Source: Streptomyces sparsogenes
Lineage (GTDB): Bacteria; Actinomycetota; Actinomycetes; Streptomycetales; Streptomycetaceae
Assembly (NCBI RefSeq): GCF_001704635.1
Contig: NZ_MAXF01000013.1
Location: 2,501-66,500 of the forward strand
DNA: 64,000 nt
Direction: 5' to 3'
Shown: one piece after another, positions 34,664 to 42,413 of the stretch
How positions within the stretch are numbered: position 1 is the first letter of the stretch
Layout of the letters: every line of letters begins with the position of its first letter
Notes under the pieces: generated by a model
Databases searched by the model: none
Seen by the model: the letters and a program-made list of their open reading frames with translations, nothing else
What the model was told of the DNA's origin: nothing
Program-made: the position numbers and the translations under genes

Positions 34664-36073
34664 ATGAGCGGCGTGAACAAGCCTCACGAGATCGTCGAGC
34701 GGGCCCTGGAGCTGTCCCGGGCGGACGGCTGTGTGGTGATCGCCAACGAGACCTCCACCGCCAATCTGCGCTGGGCGGGCAACGCCCTGACGACCAACGG
34801 GGTGACCCGCGGCCGGACGCTCACGGTCGTGGCCACGGTGGACGGCGGCCGGGGCACCGCCTCCGGCGTGGTGTCGCGGTCGGCGGTCACCGCGGAGGAC
34901 CTGGAGCCGCTGGTGCGAGCCGCCGAGGCGGCGGCGCGGGAGGCGGGGCCGGCGGAGGACGCCCAGCCGCTGGTGGAGGCCGGCGGCGGGGCGGCGGCCT
35001 CGGCGGGGTTCACCGACGCGCCGGACGAGACGTCCTCGGAGGTGTTCGCGGCCTTCGCGCCCGCTCTCGGCGAGTCCTTCGCGCAGGCCCGCGCGGGCGG
35101 GCGGGAGCTGTACGGGTTCGCCAACCACGAGGTGGTGACCAGCTATCTGGGCACCTCCACGGGGCTGCGGCTGCGCCACGACCAGCCGACCGGCAGCCTG
35201 GAGATCAACGCCAAGTCCCCGGACCGCACCCGCTCGGCCTGGGCGGGGCAGGCGACGCGCGACTTCACGGACGTGGACCCGGCCGCGATCGACGCCGAGC
35301 TGGCCCGGCGGCTGGTGTGGGCGCAGCGGAAGGTGGAGCTGCCGGCCGGGCGGTACGAGACGCTGCTGCCCCCGACGGCGGTCGCGGATCTGCTGATCTA
35401 CCAGTTCTGGTCCTCGGCGGCGCGGGACGCGGCGGAGGGCCGCACGGTCTTCTCCAAGCCGGGCGGTGGCACGCGCGTCGGGGAAAAACTGACGGAGCTG
35501 CCGCTGACGCTGCGCAGCGACCCGGCGGAGCCGGGTCTGGAGGCGGCTCCGTTCGTGATCGCGCACTCGTCGGGGGACGACGCGTCGGTGTTCGACAACG
35601 GGCTGCCGCTGACCGCCACCGACTGGATCCGGGACGGGGTGCTGAACCAGCTGATCACCACGCGCCACACGGCGGGTCTGACGGATCTGCCGGTGGCCCC
35701 GGGGGTCGACAATCTGATCCTGGAGGGCGGCGGGCCGCGCTCGCTGGAGGAGATGGTGGCGGCGACGGAGGGCGGCGGGCCCTGTCTGCTGCTGACCTGC
35801 CTGTGGTACATCCGCGAGGTCGATCCGGCGACGCTGCTGCTCACCGGGCTGACCCGGGACGGGGTCTATCTGGTGGAGGGCGGTGAGGTCGTCGGCGAGG
35901 TGAACAACTTCCGGTTCAACGAGTCGCCGGTGAGCCTGCTGTCCCGGGCCACCGAGGCGGGCCGTACGGAGCGGACGCTGCCGCGCGAGTGGGGCGACTG
36001 GTTCACCCGGGCCGCGATGCCCGCGCTGCGGATCCCGGACTTCAACATGAGCTCCGTCAGCAAGGGCGTCTGA
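34664..36073 (+). CDS. pmbA: TldE/PmbA protein, partner of TldD
   Basis: A 469-residue member of the TldD/PmbA superfamily without the HExxxH zinc motif, as expected for TldE. Conserved blocks: RWAGNALTTNGVTRGRTLTVV, TGLRLRHDQPTGSLEINAKSP, and the C-terminal LTCLWYIREVDPATLLLTGLTRDGVYLVEGGEVVGEVNNFRF. It completes the heterodimer whose zinc site is in TldD. ATG directly after AAGGGAGAAGG, in tandem with tldD. Confidence 0.94.
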   Translation: MSGVNKPHEIVERALELSRADGCVVIANETSTANLRWAGNALTTNGVTRGRTLTVVATVDGGRGTASGVVSRSAVTAEDLEPLVRAAEAAAREAGPAEDAQPLVEAGGGAAASAGFTDAPDETSSEVFAAFAPALGESFAQARAGGRELYGFANHEVVTSYLGTSTGLRLRHDQPTGSLEINAKSPDRTRSAWAGQATRDFTDVDPAAIDAELARRLVWAQRKVELPAGRYETLLPPTAVADLLIYQFWSSAARDAAEGRTVFSKPGGGTRVGEKLTELPLTLRSDPAEPGLEAAPFVIAHSSGDDASVFDNGLPLTATDWIRDGVLNQLITTRHTAGLTDLPVAPGVDNLILEGGGPRSLEEMVAATEGGGPCLLLTCLWYIREVDPATLLLTGLTRDGVYLVEGGEVVGEVNNFRFNESPVSLLSRATEAGRTERTLPREWGDWFTRAAMPALRIPDFNMSSVSKGV

Positions 36074-36083
36074 ACGGGGCGAA

Positions 36084-36089
36084 TAGACT
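36084..36089 (+). promoter_or_regulatory. possible -10 of tyrS
   Basis: TAGACT, a good streptomycete -10, lies 90 bp before tyrS. No convincing -35 was found at the correct spacing, so this is tentative. Confidence 0.35.
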
Positions 36090-36117
36090 GGTCCACGCCC
36101 ATCCGTCACCGTCGATT

Positions 36118-36165
36118 CCCGACCACCACCAGTCCCGACCACCACCAGTCCCGACCACCACCAGG
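36118..36165. repeat. 16-bp tandem repeat in the tyrS leader
   Basis: CCCGACCACCACCAGT at 36118-36133 and 36134-36149, then CCCGACCACCACCAGG at 36150-36165: three exact-length copies ending 14 bases before the tyrS start codon. Confidence 0.9.
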
Positions 36166-36179
36166 AAACCAGGAACGCC

Positions 36180-37598
36180 ATGACACGCCTCGGCGAATCC
36201 GTCGCCCGCGCCAGCGCACTGCTCACCGCAGACCTCTCCTCCGACACGACCGTGGAGAAGCTGCTCGAGGAGACGGGCTCCCGGCGCTATCTGGACCTGA
36301 CGGACCTGTCGGCGAAGGAGCAGGCCGAGCTGATCGCGGCGCGTACGGTCGAGGTCCTGCCGGGCGTGGACCAGCTGGCCGAGCGGATCGAGGAGTGCCG
36401 GACGGCGGGCCGGGGCCTGCGCATCAAGCTGGGCATCGACCCGACGGCCGCCGATGTGCACCTCGGCCACACCGTGCCGATGATCGTCCTCAGCCGCTTC
36501 CAGCGGATGGGGCACGACGTCACCCTGCTCATCGGCGACTTCACCGCGAAGATCGGCGACCCCAGCGGGCGTACGGCGGAGCGGCCGCCGCTCACCGACG
36601 AGGACATCGCCGCGAATCTGGCGGGCTACCAGGACCAGGTCCGGCCGTTCTTCGACTTCGAGAAGGTCAGCTTCCGGCGCAACAGCGAGTGGCTGGCGCC
36701 GTACACCTTCCCGGAGCTGCTGGGGCTGCTCGCCCAGGTCCCGGCCTCGCATCTGCTACAGCGCGAGGACTTCCGCAAGCGGCTGGCCGAGGGCCACGGC
36801 CTGACCATGTCGGAGCTGCTCTACCCGGTCGCCCAGGGGCTGGACTCGGTCGCGCTGGAGTGCGACGTGGAGCTGGGCGGCGCGGACCAGCTGCTGAATC
36901 TGCAGATGGGCCGCAAGCTGATGGAGCTGCGCGGGCAGCGGCCGCAGCTGGTCGTCACCATGCCGCTGATCGAGGGCACGGACGGCACCGGCGCCAAGAT
37001 GTCCAAGTCCAAGGGCAACTACATTCCGCTGTCCGCGCCGGCGGATGACGTCTTCGGCAAGATCATGTCGATCCCGGACCGGCTGATGGCCCCGTATCTG
37101 CGGGCCTGGACGGAGTGGACCGACAGCGAGATCGACGTGGTCAAGGCGCGCCTGGAGGACCGGTCGCTGCACCCGATGGACCTGAAGAAGGTCCTGGCGG
37201 GCGAGGTGGTGACGGCCCTGTACGGCGTGGCGGCGGCGATGGCGGCGCGCGCGGGGTTCGTGGCGCAGTTCTCGAAGAAGTCCTTCACGGACGTCGAGAC
37301 GCTGCCGGAGGTCGATGTGGCGGAGCACGGCGGCGAGTCGGTCGCGGCCGTGCTGAGCAAGGTGCTGGAGTTCCAGCCGAGCGCCTCGGCGGCCCGTCGG
37401 GTGGCCAAGCAGAACGGTCTGCGCCTGGTCGTCGAGACCGAGGGCGGGCAGGAGTCGGCGGTGCTCACCGAGGCGCAGGCGGTGCGGCCGCTGGCCGAGG
37501 TGGTGGCGGAGGCCCTGGCGGGTGCCGGGCTCGCGGCCGACTCGGGGAGTGTGTACCTCAAGGCGGGGCGGAAGATCGCCCGGCTGCGGGGGCTGTAG
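36180..37598 (+). CDS. tyrS: tyrosyl-tRNA synthetase
   Basis: A 472-residue class I aminoacyl-tRNA synthetase charging tRNA-Tyr. The HIGH box is the HLGH in DPTAADVHLGHTVPM, the tyrosine-pocket residues are in YPVAQGLDSVALECDVELGGADQ, and KMSKS is in AKMSKSKGNYI. The C-terminal S4-like RNA-binding domain spans about 400-472. ATG preceded by AGGAAC. Monocistronic with a repeat-containing leader and a strong hairpin after it. Confidence 0.97.
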   Translation: MTRLGESVARASALLTADLSSDTTVEKLLEETGSRRYLDLTDLSAKEQAELIAARTVEVLPGVDQLAERIEECRTAGRGLRIKLGIDPTAADVHLGHTVPMIVLSRFQRMGHDVTLLIGDFTAKIGDPSGRTAERPPLTDEDIAANLAGYQDQVRPFFDFEKVSFRRNSEWLAPYTFPELLGLLAQVPASHLLQREDFRKRLAEGHGLTMSELLYPVAQGLDSVALECDVELGGADQLLNLQMGRKLMELRGQRPQLVVTMPLIEGTDGTGAKMSKSKGNYIPLSAPADDVFGKIMSIPDRLMAPYLRAWTEWTDSEIDVVKARLEDRSLHPMDLKKVLAGEVVTALYGVAAAMAARAGFVAQFSKKSFTDVETLPEVDVAEHGGESVAAVLSKVLEFQPSASAARRVAKQNGLRLVVETEGGQESAVLTEAQAVRPLAEVVAEALAGAGLAADSGSVYLKAGRKIARLRGL

Positions 37599-37647
37599 CC
37601 GGTCAGGCCGCCCCCGAGGCCGAGGCAGGAGCCTGAGCCCGAGGCCG

Positions 37648-37691
37648 GAGCCTGAGCCCGACCGGGCGTCCACCCGGTCGGGCTCAGGCTC
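37648..37691. terminator. 19-bp bidirectional hairpin
   Basis: A perfect 19-bp stem (37648-37666 with 37673-37691, arms beginning GAGCCTGAGCCCGACC; 6-base loop) between convergent tyrS and the GlsB-like gene. A partial duplicate of the arm (GGAGCCTGAGCCCGA) lies 20 bp upstream. Confidence 0.88.
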
Positions 37692-37700
37692 GGGCTCGGC

Positions 37701-37982
37701 TCAGGCCCGTTCCCTGCGCCGTCCGCCGCGGATCGAGGCGTACAGGGGCGTGCCCAGCGCGACGATGACCACCGCTCCGGCCACCTGGAGCAGATGGCGC
37801 CACCAGTCGATGCCCGAGGTGTGCCGGACCCCCACCCAGCTCGCCACCGCGTTGCCCACGATGGCGCCGAGGATTCCGAAGATCGTCGTCAGCCAGAGCG
37901 GGATGGGCTGTCTGCCCGGCAGGATGGCCCTGGCGAGCACACCGAGGATCAGACCTACGATGATCGCCCACAGCCAGTTCAT
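37701..37982 (-). CDS. GlsB/YeaQ/YmgE family stress-response membrane protein
   Basis: A 93-residue protein with three hydrophobic helices and the family signature LWAIIVGLILGVLARAILPGRQPIPLWLTTI, then GILGAIVGNAVASWVG. Transglycosylase-associated/GlsB proteins are induced by stress in Gram-positives; the function is unclear. GGGAGG precedes the ATG at 37982 by 5 bases. The C-terminus is Arg-rich and cytosolic. Confidence 0.9.
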   Translation of the reverse strand: MNWLWAIIVGLILGVLARAILPGRQPIPLWLTTIFGILGAIVGNAVASWVGVRHTSGIDWWRHLLQVAGAVVIVALGTPLYASIRGGRRRERA

Positions 37983-38198
37983 GATCGCCTCCCGACGCGC
38001 CGCGCGGCGGGCGCAGGCCCCGCGCGGCGCGCGTGTTCGTATGGGTTCAGTTTTCGGGCGGGCGTGATGCGACGCACGCCGTAGTCGGCCGTAGGCGGTA
38101 CGGCGTAGCGACGTCACCACCCTCCAGGGTGCCCCACTCGCGTACCCCCAGGACTTCGGGCGTAACGTGGGGTACGTCCGGAAGCGGGGAGTTCCGGC

Positions 38199-38612
38199 GT
38201 GGCGATCGGGTGGTGGAACGTGATGCGGAAGCACAGTGAAACCGAGGTCTTCCGGATCACCGGGGCCCGGCAGGGGCTGGCCGACGATGTGCGCGGCCGG
38301 CAGCGGCGGTACATCATCTCCATGTCGATCCGGACCGTGTCCGTGATTCTGGCCGCGGTGCTGTGGAACGTGGAGCGGCATGTGGCCGTGGTGGCCCTGG
38401 TGCTGGGTGCGGTGCTCCCGTACATCGCCGTGGTGATAGCGAACGCGGGCCGGGAGAACGCCCCCTCGCTCCCCTCCACCTTCATCCCCGTGCCGCACCG
38501 CCCGATGCTCATCTCGGGCCAGGAGAAGGGGGATTCGGGGGCGGCCGGGGCGGAATCGGACGCGGAAGACGCCGCGGCGTCCTCCGAGCATGGACGCGCC
38601 GAGCGCGGCTGA
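38199..38612 (+). CDS. DUF3099 membrane protein
   Basis: A 137-residue DUF3099 protein: a polar N-terminus (SETEVFRITGARQGLADDVRGRQRRYIISM), two transmembrane helices (about 42-60 and 65-83) and a Pro/Ser/Ala acidic tail. Unknown function, conserved in actinobacteria. GTG at 38199 lies 7-8 bases after GGGGAG; an ATG at 38223 is the alternative. Confidence 0.85.
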   Translation: MAIGWWNVMRKHSETEVFRITGARQGLADDVRGRQRRYIISMSIRTVSVILAAVLWNVERHVAVVALVLGAVLPYIAVVIANAGRENAPSLPSTFIPVPHRPMLISGQEKGDSGAAGAESDAEDAAASSEHGRAERG

Positions 38613-38805
38613 CCTGGGCCGATTCCGTAAGCTCAGGAAAACCTCAGATCAATTGCGCGGTTCCGCTGCACTGTGCCCCATCGCTCGTGACATACTTCGT
38701 ACGCGCTCCGCATCCCCCGTCGGAGCGATGGACCGACGCCGGGCGGCTCCCCCCGTGGCTGCCCGGCGTCGCCATGTCCGGCGCGGCTTCCGTAGAGTCT
38801 GCGGT

Positions 38806-39045
38806 GTGAACACTGCCGAGTCCGCCTCCGAGACCGACGCCGTCATCTGCTCAGCGAAGGGCTGCCGGGCCCCCGCCGTCTGGGTGCTGGCCTGGAACAA
38901 CCCGAAGATCCACACGCCGGAGCGGCGCAAGACCTGGCTGGCCTGTGAGGAGCACCGCGGCCATCTCTCCGAGTTCCTCGGGGTGCGGGGCTTCCTGAAG
39001 GACGTGGTGACCCTGGAGGAGTGGGCCTCAGCCGCCGATCGCTGA
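38806..39045 (+). CDS. small zinc-ribbon-like protein
   Basis: A 79-residue protein with possible metal ligands CxxxxC (ICSAKGC) and CxxH (ACEEH), separated by WVLAWNNPKIHTPERRKTWL. It is conserved in actinobacteria with no known function. The longer frame upstream is GC noise. TAGAGT ends 8 bases before the GTG at 38806 and there is no ribosome-binding site, so translation is probably leaderless. The last 18 bp overlap the 3' end of the convergent moaA gene. Confidence 0.8.
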   Translation: MNTAESASETDAVICSAKGCRAPAVWVLAWNNPKIHTPERRKTWLACEEHRGHLSEFLGVRGFLKDVVTLEEWASAADR

Positions 39046-40017
39046 CATCGGGCGGTCGGGCTGCAGGAACGAGGGGTCGTCCAGGCCGGAGCCGGCCTTC
39101 TTGCCCCACATGGCGAGGCGCCAGAGCCGGGCGATCTCCGCGTCGGGCGCGCCGGAGCGCAGGGCGCCGCGCAGGTCGGACTCCTCGCGGGCGAACAGGC
39201 AGGTGCGCACCTGTCCGTCGGCGGTGAGCCGGGTGCGGTCGCAGGCGCGGCAGAAGGGGCGGGTGACGGAGGCGATGACCCCGACGCGGGCGGGGCCGCC
39301 GTCGACCAGCCAGCGCTCGGCGGGCGCGGACCCGCGCTCGTCGTCCCCTTCGGGGGTGAGGGTGAAGCGGGTGCGCAGGGCGGCCAGGATGTCCCCGGCG
39401 GTGATCATGCCCTCGCGCTTCCAGCCGTGCTGGGCGTCCAGCGGCATCTGCTCGATGAACCGCAGCTCGTAGCCGCACTCGAGGGCCCAGGCGAGCAGGT
39501 CGGGGGCCTCGTCGTCGTTGAGCCCCGGCATCAGCACCGCGTTGACCTTGACGGGGGTGAGCCCGGCGGCGTGGGCCGCCGCGAGGCCGCGCAGGACGTC
39601 GGCGTGGCGCTTGCGCCGCGTCATGGCCTGGAAGACCTCGGGGCGCAGGGTGTCCAGCGAGACGTTGACCCGGTCCAGGCCGGCGTCGCGCAGGGCCCGG
39701 GCGGTGCGCTCCAGGCCGATGCCGTTGGTGGTGAGCGACATCCGGGGGCGGGGGGTGAGGGCGGCGCAGCGCTCGACGATGCCGACGAGCCCGGGGCGCA
39801 GCAGCGGCTCGCCGCCGGTGAAGCGGACCTCGGTGACGCCGAGGTCGGTGACGGCTATCCGGATCAGCCGGACGATCTCGTCGTCGGTGAGCAGGTCGGG
39901 CTTGGCGAGCCACTGGAGGCCCTCTTCGGGCATGCAGTAGGTGCAGCGCAGATTGCAGCGGTCGGTGAGGGAGACGCGCAGATCCGTCGCGACGCGACCG
40001 TAGGTGTCGATCAGCAT
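39028..40017 (-). CDS. moaA: GTP 3',8-cyclase MoaA
   Basis: A 329-residue radical-SAM enzyme for the first step of molybdenum cofactor synthesis, GTP to 3',8-cyclo-GTP. The N-terminal CxxxCxxC cluster site is DRCNLRCTYCMPEEG. The C-terminal second cluster site is RPFCRACDRTRLTADGQVRTCLFAREE, and the essential terminal Gly-Gly is present (MSAIGG). Converges on and overlaps the zinc-ribbon gene. No other moa genes lie nearby. Confidence 0.97.
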   Translation of the reverse strand: MLIDTYGRVATDLRVSLTDRCNLRCTYCMPEEGLQWLAKPDLLTDDEIVRLIRIAVTDLGVTEVRFTGGEPLLRPGLVGIVERCAALTPRPRMSLTTNGIGLERTARALRDAGLDRVNVSLDTLRPEVFQAMTRRKRHADVLRGLAAAHAAGLTPVKVNAVLMPGLNDDEAPDLLAWALECGYELRFIEQMPLDAQHGWKREGMITAGDILAALRTRFTLTPEGDDERGSAPAERWLVDGGPARVGVIASVTRPFCRACDRTRLTADGQVRTCLFAREESDLRGALRSGAPDAEIARLWRLAMWGKKAGSGLDDPSFLQPDRPMSAIGG

Positions 40018-40188
40018 GGCGGCGGCCCCTCCACGGACTCGTTGGTGCTCGGCTTCGCGCCTTCTTCACGCTTCACTCAATTGTCTCGCAGCGTACGCGA
40101 CGCCTGTGACATTCGAGGTCGCACGGGTCCGATGGCGCGGTCGGGCGGGTCCGTGGCGGGCCGCCGCCGGGGGTGCCGGGGCGCTCCG

Positions 40189-41787
40189 TCAGTGGGCGCC
40201 GTAGCCGGTGAGCGAGCGGACCTCCAGCTCCGCGTACTTGTCCTTGTCCGGCTTCTCCTTGGACAGCAGGGAGCCCACCCAGCCGAGCAGGAAGCCGAGC
40301 GGGATGGAGATCAGGCCGGGGTTCTCCAGCGGGAACCAGTCGAAGTCGGCGTGCTTGAACATGGAGCTCTCCTTGCCGGAGACGACCGGCGAGAAGAGCA
40401 CCAGAACGACGGAGGAGATCAGTCCGCCGTAGATGGACCACAGCGCGCCCTGGGTGGTGAAGCGCTTCCAGAACAGGCTGTAGAGGATCGTCGGGAGGTT
40501 TGCGGAGGCGGCGACCGCGAAGGCGAGAGCGACGAGCCCGGCGACGTTGAGGTCGCGGGAGAAGACCCCGAGCACGACCGCGACGGCGCCGATGCCGACG
40601 GTCGCCCAGCGCGCGGCCTTGATCTCTTCCTCCTGGGTCGCCTCGCCCTTGCGGATGACGTTGGCGTACAGGTCGTGGGCGAAGGAGGACGAGGAGGCGA
40701 GGGTGAGTCCGGCGACGACGGCGAGGATCGTCGCGAAGGCGACCGCGGAGATCACGGCGAGCAGGACCGGGCCGCCGAGTTCCTCGGCGAGCAGCGGTGC
40801 GGCCGTGTTGCCGGCCTTGTTCGATGTGGTGATGTCGGTCTTGTTCAGCAGCGCGGCGGCGCCGAAGCCCAGTGCGATGGTCATCAGGTAGAACGCGCCG
40901 ATGATGCCGATCGCCCAGTTCACCGAGTTACGGGCGGCCTTGGCGGTGGGGACGGTGTAGAAGCGGATGAGGATGTGCGGCAGGCCCGCGGTGCCGAGCA
41001 CGAGGGCGAGGCCGAGCGAGATGAAGTCCAGCTTGGTGGTGCCCGTGACCCCGTACTTCAGGCCGGGCTCCAGGAACGCGTGGCCGAGCTTGGTGTTCTC
41101 CGCCGCCTTCCCCAGCAGGTCGGAGACGTTGAAGTCGAACTTGAGCAGCACCAGGAAGGTCATCAGCAGGGCGCCCGCGATCAGCATGACGGCCTTGACC
41201 ATCTGTACCCAGGTGGTGCCCTTCATGCCGCCGATGGACACGTAGAGAATCATCACCACGCCCACGAGGACGACGATGAGGATCTTCCCGGCCTCGCTGG
41301 TGATGCCCAGCAGCAGGGAGACCAGCACGCCGGCGCCCGCCATCTGGGCCAGCAGGTAGAAGATCGACACGACGATGGTGGAGACGCCGGCGGCGGTGCG
41401 GACCGGGCGCTGGCGCATCCGGAAGGCGAGCACGTCGCCCATCGTGTAGCGGCCGGTGTTGCGCAGCGGCTCGGCGACCAGCAGCAGGGCGACCAGCCAG
41501 GCGACGAGGAAGCCGATCGAGTAGAGGAACCCGTCGTAGCCGGCGAGCGCGATGGCGCCGGCGATGCCGAGGAAGGACGCGGCGGACATGTAGTCGCCGG
41601 AGATGGCCAGGCCGTTCTGGAAGCCGCTGAAGGAGCGGCCGCCGGCGTAGAAGTCGGTGGCGTCCTTGGTCTGGCGGCCGGCCCATACGGTGATGCCGAG
41701 GGTCGCGAGGACGAAGACCGAGAAGAGGGTGATGATCAGCGGCCGGTGGTCCGAGGCGCTGTCGACCGCGAGCTGATGCAGGTTCAT
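40189..41787 (-). CDS. actP: cation/acetate symporter ActP
   Basis: A 532-residue sodium:solute symporter (SSS family) with about 13-14 helices. The acetate-permease signatures are present: TDFYAGGRSFSGFQNGLAISGDYMSAASFLG near the N-terminus, YDGFLYSIGFLVAWLVALLL and RYTMGDVLAFRMRQRPVR. It takes up acetate and probably other short carboxylates or pyruvate. The ATG at 41787 overlaps the stop of the DUF485 gene by 4 bp, the same pairing as yjcH-actP of E. coli. Confidence 0.95.
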   Translation of the reverse strand: MNLHQLAVDSASDHRPLIITLFSVFVLATLGITVWAGRQTKDATDFYAGGRSFSGFQNGLAISGDYMSAASFLGIAGAIALAGYDGFLYSIGFLVAWLVALLLVAEPLRNTGRYTMGDVLAFRMRQRPVRTAAGVSTIVVSIFYLLAQMAGAGVLVSLLLGITSEAGKILIVVLVGVVMILYVSIGGMKGTTWVQMVKAVMLIAGALLMTFLVLLKFDFNVSDLLGKAAENTKLGHAFLEPGLKYGVTGTTKLDFISLGLALVLGTAGLPHILIRFYTVPTAKAARNSVNWAIGIIGAFYLMTIALGFGAAALLNKTDITTSNKAGNTAAPLLAEELGGPVLLAVISAVAFATILAVVAGLTLASSSSFAHDLYANVIRKGEATQEEEIKAARWATVGIGAVAVVLGVFSRDLNVAGLVALAFAVAASANLPTILYSLFWKRFTTQGALWSIYGGLISSVVLVLFSPVVSGKESSMFKHADFDWFPLENPGLISIPLGFLLGWVGSLLSKEKPDKDKYAELEVRSLTGYGAH

Positions 41788-42140
41788 GCTCCACCGTCCA
41801 GGGTTGACTTGATCGCCGCCGACCGCGGGTCGAGCTTGGCCGCGGCGTGGCGGGAGTACCACCAGGCGATGAGGAAGGTGGTCAGGAACTGGGCGAGGCC
41901 GAACACCAGAGCGACGTTGATGTTGCCGACCAGCTTGGTGCCCATGAAGTCGTCCGCGTAGTTGGAGAGCAGGACGTACAGCAGGTACCAGCTGACGAAC
42001 GCGATGGTGAGCGGGAAGGCGAACGAGCGGTGGGCGCGGCGCAGTTCACCGAACTCCGCACTCGCTTGCACCTCGGCGTAGGGGGGTGGTTCTTGCTGTC
42101 GCTGATCGTCGGGGCGATCGCTGGCCGGCGCGGTGTCCAC
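41784..42140 (-). CDS. DUF485 membrane protein (YjcH-like)
   Basis: A 118-residue protein with two transmembrane helices (FPLTIAFVSWYLLYVLLSNYA and VALVFGLAQFLTTFLIAWWYS) and the DUF485 pattern FGELRRAHRSFAFP. It always accompanies ActP-type symporters and probably assists the permease. GTG at 42140 is preceded by AGGAG with a 5-base spacing. An ATG at 42209 would add 23 residues but has no ribosome site. Confidence 0.88.
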   Translation of the reverse strand: MDTAPASDRPDDQRQQEPPPYAEVQASAEFGELRRAHRSFAFPLTIAFVSWYLLYVLLSNYADDFMGTKLVGNINVALVFGLAQFLTTFLIAWWYSRHAAAKLDPRSAAIKSTLDGGA

Positions 42141-42191
42141 GGTCTCTCCTGGTGAGGTGGCGTCTGACGGGGACGTGATACGGCGGTTGTA

Positions 42192-42205
42192 GTGATCCGG
42201 ATCAC
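42192..42205. promoter_or_regulatory. CRP-like palindrome upstream of the acetate operon
   Basis: GTGATCCGGATCAC is a perfect 14-bp palindrome of the form GTGA-N6-TCAC, 52 bp upstream of the DUF485-actP start and also in the divergent region of the first subtilase gene. It fits a CRP/FNR-family site. It also contains two GATC tetramers, so a GATC-binding protein is an alternative. Confidence 0.5.
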
Positions 42206-42413
42206 GCATCGTAGGGCGACCGGGGGGCGCGCGACAGGGGCTGGTAGTTGAAAGGGGCGAATAAGTCGGCGGAGCGATTGACTCCGGGTGCTGTGGCGGG
42301 ATTTCCTCCGGAATGCCTTGAGAGGGTCCTTGATCGACGATAGTTTCGCTCGTCATGTACCCGCCCACGCGCGACTCGCGCCGGGCGGTCTGCACGGATG
42401 ATGTGGAGACCCC

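Noticed and set aside
36090..36179. T-box leader for tyrS
   Set aside because: No T-box sequence or tRNA-pairing bulge is visible, only 16-bp repeats.
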